Below, piece after piece: positions 61,187 to 64,000 of a DNA stretch of 64,000 nt. Source of the stretch: Actinokineospora enzanensis DSM 44649 (GTDB lineage Bacteria; Actinomycetota; Actinomycetes; Mycobacteriales; Pseudonocardiaceae); the NCBI RefSeq assembly GCF_000374445.1, contig NZ_KB894437.1:18591-82590 (forward strand), written 5' to 3'. Position numbers and translations under genes: made by a program. Below the pieces are notes generated by a model. That model was not told the DNA's origin, searched no databases, and was given only the letters and a program-made list of their open reading frames with translations. Within the stretch, counting starts at the first letter, position 1; every line of letters starts with the position of its first letter.

Positions 61187-61258
61187 TGCCCCCGGCAGGA
61201 TTCGAACCTGCGCTCCCGCCTCCGGAGGGCGGTGCTCTATCCCCTGAGCTACGGGGGC
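61187..61258 (-). tRNA. tRNA-Arg (CCG anticodon)
   Basis: A 72-nt tRNA. The acceptor stem GCCCCCG pairs with CGGGGGC and is followed by discriminator A. The anticodon stem CCGCC / GGCGG closes loop CTCCGGA with anticodon CCG. The T-stem GCAGG / CCTGC closes TTCGAAT. No CCA is encoded. It marks the right border of the small-gene patch and is a possible integration site for an island, but I found no duplicated tRNA 3' end within the window. Confidence 0.95.
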
Positions 61259-61468
61259 TCAGGTCAACAGGGGAGAGCTTAGCGCACCCGGGTGGGGCGG
61301 GGTGCGCGGGGTGGGGGTTTGTGGTGGGCTTGGGTCACGGTCTGGGTTCCATCGGTAAGTGGTCTGGACCTTTGCGGTGGTCAGGCCTTAGTGTCTGCTC
61401 GATTGCTGAGGCATTCAGGCCTCTCAGGGCGTCTGAATCCATTCGGGCGCGACGGCTAGGAGGGTGTT

Positions 61469-62569
61469 GTGGCCGAGGTCCGGTACGAGGCAGCGTCGAG
61501 GGTCTACCCGGGGTCACCGCCGGTGCGGGCGGTGGACGGACTCAACCTGTCGATCGAGGACGGCGAGTTCCTGGTGCTCGTGGGGCCGTCCGGGTCGGGC
61601 AAGTCCACGGCGCTGCGGATGGTGGCCGGGCTGGAGGATGTCGACGAGGGTGCCATCCGGATCGGGGACCGTGACGTCACCGCCGTGCCGCCGAAGGGGC
61701 GGGACATCGCCATGGTGTTCCAGTCCTACGCGCTGTACCCGCACATGACCGTGGCGCAGAACATGGGCTTCGCGCTCAAGCTGCAGGGCCTGTCCAAGCA
61801 GGTCATCTCGGAGAAGGTCGCCGAGGCCGCGAAGATGCTCGACCTGCAGGAGCTGCTGGAGCGCAAGCCCAAGGCGCTCTCCGGCGGCCAGCGGCAGCGC
61901 GTCGCCATGGGGCGGGCCATCGTGCGCGACCCCGCCGTCTTCCTGATGGACGAGCCGCTGTCGAACCTCGATGCGAAGCTGCGGGTGGAGACCCGGGCCA
62001 ACATCGCGGGCCTGCAGCAGCGGCTGGGCACCACCACCATCTACGTCACCCACGACCAGGTGGAGGCCATGACCATGGGCCACCGGGTCGCGGTCCTCAA
62101 GGACGGTCTGCTCCAGCAGTGCGACACCCCTCGCGCGCTGTACGACCGTCCCGCGAACGCGTTCGTCGCCGGGTTCATGGGCTCGCCGTCGATGAACCTG
62201 CGGCTTGCCGTCGTGGCGAACACCAGCCTGCGCATCGGCGAGCTGGCCGTGCCGCTGACCCGCGAGACCGTGTCCGCGATCGGCCGCCATAACCTCACCG
62301 AGGTCACCGTCGGTATCCGCCCCGAGTCGCTGGCCCTCGCCGCCCCGGGCACCCCCAACGGCTTCGATCTCGACGTCGAGCTGGTCGAGGAGCTTGGCGC
62401 CGACGCGCTCGTGCACGGCTCGGTCGTCGGCGAACCCGAGTCCGACCGCCTCGTGCTGCGCGTCGACGGCCGCACCCCGCCCGCCCTCGGCCAGACCGCC
62501 CGCGTCGTGCTGCGCGACGCCACCGAGATCCACCTGTTCCACCCGGAGACCGGGGAACGCCTCATCTAG
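61469..62569 (+). CDS. Sugar ABC transporter ATP-binding protein (UgpC/MsiK type)
   Basis: A 366-residue ATPase of the MalK/UgpC/MsiK group. Walker A is LVGPSGSGKSTALRMVAGLE, the Q-loop is MVFQSYALYPHMTVAQN, the signature is ALSGGQRQRVAMGRAIVRD, Walker B is PAVFLMDEPLSNLDAKLR and the H-loop THDQVEAMTM. The C-terminal OB domain (about 240-366) ends RDATEIHLFHPETGERLI. Such an ATPase powers several sugar importers in actinobacteria, as no permease or binding protein gene is beside it. GTG at 61469 follows AGGAGGG. A strong terminator follows. Confidence 0.93.
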   Translation: MAEVRYEAASRVYPGSPPVRAVDGLNLSIEDGEFLVLVGPSGSGKSTALRMVAGLEDVDEGAIRIGDRDVTAVPPKGRDIAMVFQSYALYPHMTVAQNMGFALKLQGLSKQVISEKVAEAAKMLDLQELLERKPKALSGGQRQRVAMGRAIVRDPAVFLMDEPLSNLDAKLRVETRANIAGLQQRLGTTTIYVTHDQVEAMTMGHRVAVLKDGLLQQCDTPRALYDRPANAFVAGFMGSPSMNLRLAVVANTSLRIGELAVPLTRETVSAIGRHNLTEVTVGIRPESLALAAPGTPNGFDLDVELVEELGADALVHGSVVGEPESDRLVLRVDGRTPPALGQTARVVLRDATEIHLFHPETGERLI

Positions 62570-62627
62570 CCGAACTGGGGTCCAGGTCGGCGGCCGCCCT
62601 GCGCGCCGCAGCCCCGGGGGATCGAGT

Positions 62628-62662
62628 CACCAGGCCGCGAGCACTCCGCTCGCGGCCTGGTG
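62628..62662 (+). terminator. Terminator after the ABC ATPase gene
   Basis: A perfect 14-bp stem (CACCAGGCCGCGAG and its complement) with a 7-nt loop, followed by a T-containing run (GTTTCC...TCTTTT). Confidence 0.8.
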
Positions 62663-62695
62663 CCGTTTCCGCTCGTCTTTTCGGGATAGGAGTTT

Positions 62696-63301
62696 GTGCC
62701 GGACAAGCCGCCGCTGTGCGTCGCGATCACCGGACCGTCGGCTGCCGGGAAGTCGACGTTGACCACCGCCATCCAGGACCACGCGCGTGAGCCGCTGCTG
62801 CGGTTCGGGGTGGATGAGCTGTACCGGATGATTCCGGGGCAGTGGGGTGGTGGGGCTCGGTATGCCGCTGAGCGGGGGTTCACCTATCAGGACGTTCCGT
62901 CGATGCCTGGATCGCGTCGGATGAACAACGGTGTCGATGCCATCGCGATGCTCGGTGCGATGAACGCTGCGGTGGTGGCGATGCTTGAGGCCGGGGTCGG
63001 GGTGATTGTCGACGGGCAGGCGTTCGAGCCTGCTGTCAACCGGGACCTTGAGGAGCGGCTGCTGGGCTTGCGGTCGGCGGGGGTGGCTCGGGTGGCGATC
63101 GTGGAACTCGCGGTTGCCGACGGGCCGTTGGCTGATCGGCAGCGGCGGCATGAGGATCCGATGGGGCTTTCGTTGCACCAGAACACGTTGGCCAAACAGG
63201 CGGCTCGGCCGGATCTGGTTGTCGAGACGAGTGGGATGTCGGCTGTGGAGGTGGCGGAGTTCGTGTGTGGGTGGCTGGATCGGGAGTATCTCGGGGGGTG
63301 A
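62696..63301 (+). CDS. Chloramphenicol-phosphotransferase-like small P-loop kinase
   Basis: A 201-residue P-loop kinase. Walker A is ITGPSAAGKSTLTTAIQ. It continues LLRFGVDELYRMIPGQW, typical of chloramphenicol phosphotransferase (CPT)-like enzymes, and ALRAMxAAVVAMLEAG-type helix MLGAMNAAVVAML with VDGQAFEP. The Walker B-like region and lid (RQRRHEDPMG) are present. The cognate substrate cannot be told from the sequence. GTG at 62696 has AGGAG 6 nt upstream. It is transcribed after a terminator, so it is a separate unit. Confidence 0.82.
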   Translation: MPDKPPLCVAITGPSAAGKSTLTTAIQDHAREPLLRFGVDELYRMIPGQWGGGARYAAERGFTYQDVPSMPGSRRMNNGVDAIAMLGAMNAAVVAMLEAGVGVIVDGQAFEPAVNRDLEERLLGLRSAGVARVAIVELAVADGPLADRQRRHEDPMGLSLHQNTLAKQAARPDLVVETSGMSAVEVAEFVCGWLDREYLGG

Positions 63302-63730
63302 CTGTGGTGGGGGTTGTCCACAGGGTGCGGGATTCATCCCCAGGGCACGACTGGGGGATATTGACAGCTGTCATGATCGCTTAGCTTGCCTTCTTGTGGG
63401 CCCGCCCCCTGGTAGGGCGGGGCCTACTTACTGTGCGGCCATCAGTGAAGCAGGAGACGTCGTTCATGCGCGGGGACTGGGTGTCCGGCCGCTGTCTCGT
63501 CGACGTCGTCGCCGACTTCTCCTCGGTTGTCCACAGGCAAGATCGTTCCGACTTCTGTCGGTCCGTCTCGCTCGGTAGAATGGAGTTCGGGGGGTCCCTG
63601 GGAGAGTTGTCCACAATCGCTGGATTCATCCACAGGTCCCGATCAGGGGATATTGACAACCTGCAAGATCGCCTAGCGTGCCGTTAGTGGGCCCGCCCCC
63701 TGGTGGCAGGGGGTCGGCAAAGTCGTTTTG
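63302..63730. repeat. Repeat-rich region with DnaA-box repeat copy and a duplicated 100-bp segment
   Basis: Between the P-loop kinase and the transposase lie a complete DnaA-box repeat (63527-63636: TTGTCCACAGGCAAGATC, GGTAGAATGGAG, TTGTCCACA, CATCCACAG) and a direct duplication of a segment of about 100 bp: copy A 63314-63413 and copy B 63607-63703. Both copies run from TTGTCCACA through GGGGATATTGACA to GGGCCCGCCCCCTGG. There is no gene I support here. Confidence 0.75.
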
Positions 63731-64000
63731 TTAGTGGGTGGGGATTCCGAGCAGTGTGAGTGGTCGGTGTGGGTTGCGGCTCATGTGGCGTAGGCCTTGG
63801 GCGATGTTGTTCCATCCGTGGTGGCGCAGGGTGTTGATGGCGAGGTTGCGGAGGCTGGCCATGACGCGGGGTGCGTTGCCGGTGCGGACGTGGGATGCGT
63901 CTTCGGTGTAGGTGACGTCGCGGACCCAGTGGAGTCGGTTTTCGATGTGCCAGTGGTTGCGGATGTAGGTGGCGACCCTGGTGGGGTGTGCGTGTTGGGT
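63731..64000 (-). CDS. ISAs1-family transposase, C-terminal part (cut by window edge)
   Basis: The last 89 residues of a transposase of the DDE ISAs1 family. It shows RNHWHIENRLHWVRDVTYTED, the HWxIEN(x)LHW(x)RD signature of that family, and TGNAPRVMASLRNLAINTL. The stop TAA is at 63733-63731. Just downstream, CAGGGGGTCGGCAAAGTCG (from 63707) looks like the terminal inverted repeat. It ends the homology between repeat copies A and B, so the IS probably inserted in copy B. Confidence 0.85.
   Translation of the reverse strand, partial: TQHAHPTRVATYIRNHWHIENRLHWVRDVTYTEDASHVRTGNAPRVMASLRNLAINTLRHHGWNNIAQGLRHMSRNPHRPLTLLGIPTH

Noticed and set aside
61187..61258. tRNA-Arg as attachment site of an island
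   Set aside because: No second copy of the tRNA 3' end and no integrase within the window; possible but not shown.

Overview
High-GC actinobacterial DNA, most likely from the Pseudonocardiales (Saccharothrix, Actinokineospora or Lentzea type). The evidence is the strong G/C third-position bias, GTG and TTG starts, many ATGA/GTGA overlaps, XRE-DUF5753 and XRE-MmyB regulators, and TTGTCCACA (actinobacterial DnaA-box type) 9-mers in intergenic repeats. The genus is a guess.

Left part (1-28.4 kb) is ordinary chromosome with many small regulatory and stress genes. It holds the 5' part of a molybdate importer (modB edge, modA), an EF-hand protein, two XRE regulators, a three-gene kinase/partner/response-regulator operon, a TIM-barrel isomerase, an SDR, thioredoxin, MerR, a lipoprotein with an apparent frameshift, two MFS exporters, a secreted M1 aminopeptidase, SnoaL-like proteins, a TatA, a hydrolase/MarR pair with a clear operator, an OmpR-type two-component system, a GT87 mannosyltransferase, a methyltransferase and a divergent seryl-tRNA synthetase. 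Two 166-bp MITE-like palindromes, a decayed third one and a family of DnaA-box-bearing repeats (including a three-unit tandem array at 12.1-12.5 kb) lie between these genes.

Central part (28.7-58.7 kb) looks like one large, unusual biosynthetic locus. A minus-strand operon (32.8 to 28.7 kb) encodes an AMP-ligase, a fusion of a PLP decarboxylase with an acyl-CoA dehydrogenase, and a free carrier protein. A plus-strand operon (33.0-37.2 kb) encodes a free adenylation enzyme, a ligase-carrier didomain and a KAS III-like enzyme. A minus-strand operon (41.2 to 37.2 kb) encodes an aldehyde dehydrogenase with an altered active site and an ABC-2 exporter. A plus-strand block (41.4-53.9 kb) encodes a short-type leucyl-tRNA synthetase, a 53-residue putative RiPP precursor, four radical SAM enzymes (two with apparent cobalamin-binding N-terminal regions, two with clear SPASM-like C-termini, plus a further SPASM-like radical SAM making five in total), an unknown protein and a metal amidohydrolase. 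A LuxR regulator with a degenerate receiver, a PEP-synthase/rifampin-phosphotransferase-like enzyme and a second KAS III-like enzyme follow. My reading is that the block makes a radical-SAM-modified peptide. It may be joined to an acyl or amino-acyl unit built on the carrier proteins, exported by the ABC system, and aimed at aminoacyl-tRNA synthesis, because divergent SerRS and LeuRS copies border it. That link is inference.

Right part (58.7-64 kb) holds a frameshifted hypothetical gene, a lower-GC patch of small unknown genes that resembles an immunity or effector remnant, tRNA-Arg(CCG), a UgpC/MsiK-type ABC ATPase, a small P-loop kinase, another cluster of DnaA-box repeats, and the 3' part of an ISAs1-family transposase at the edge.
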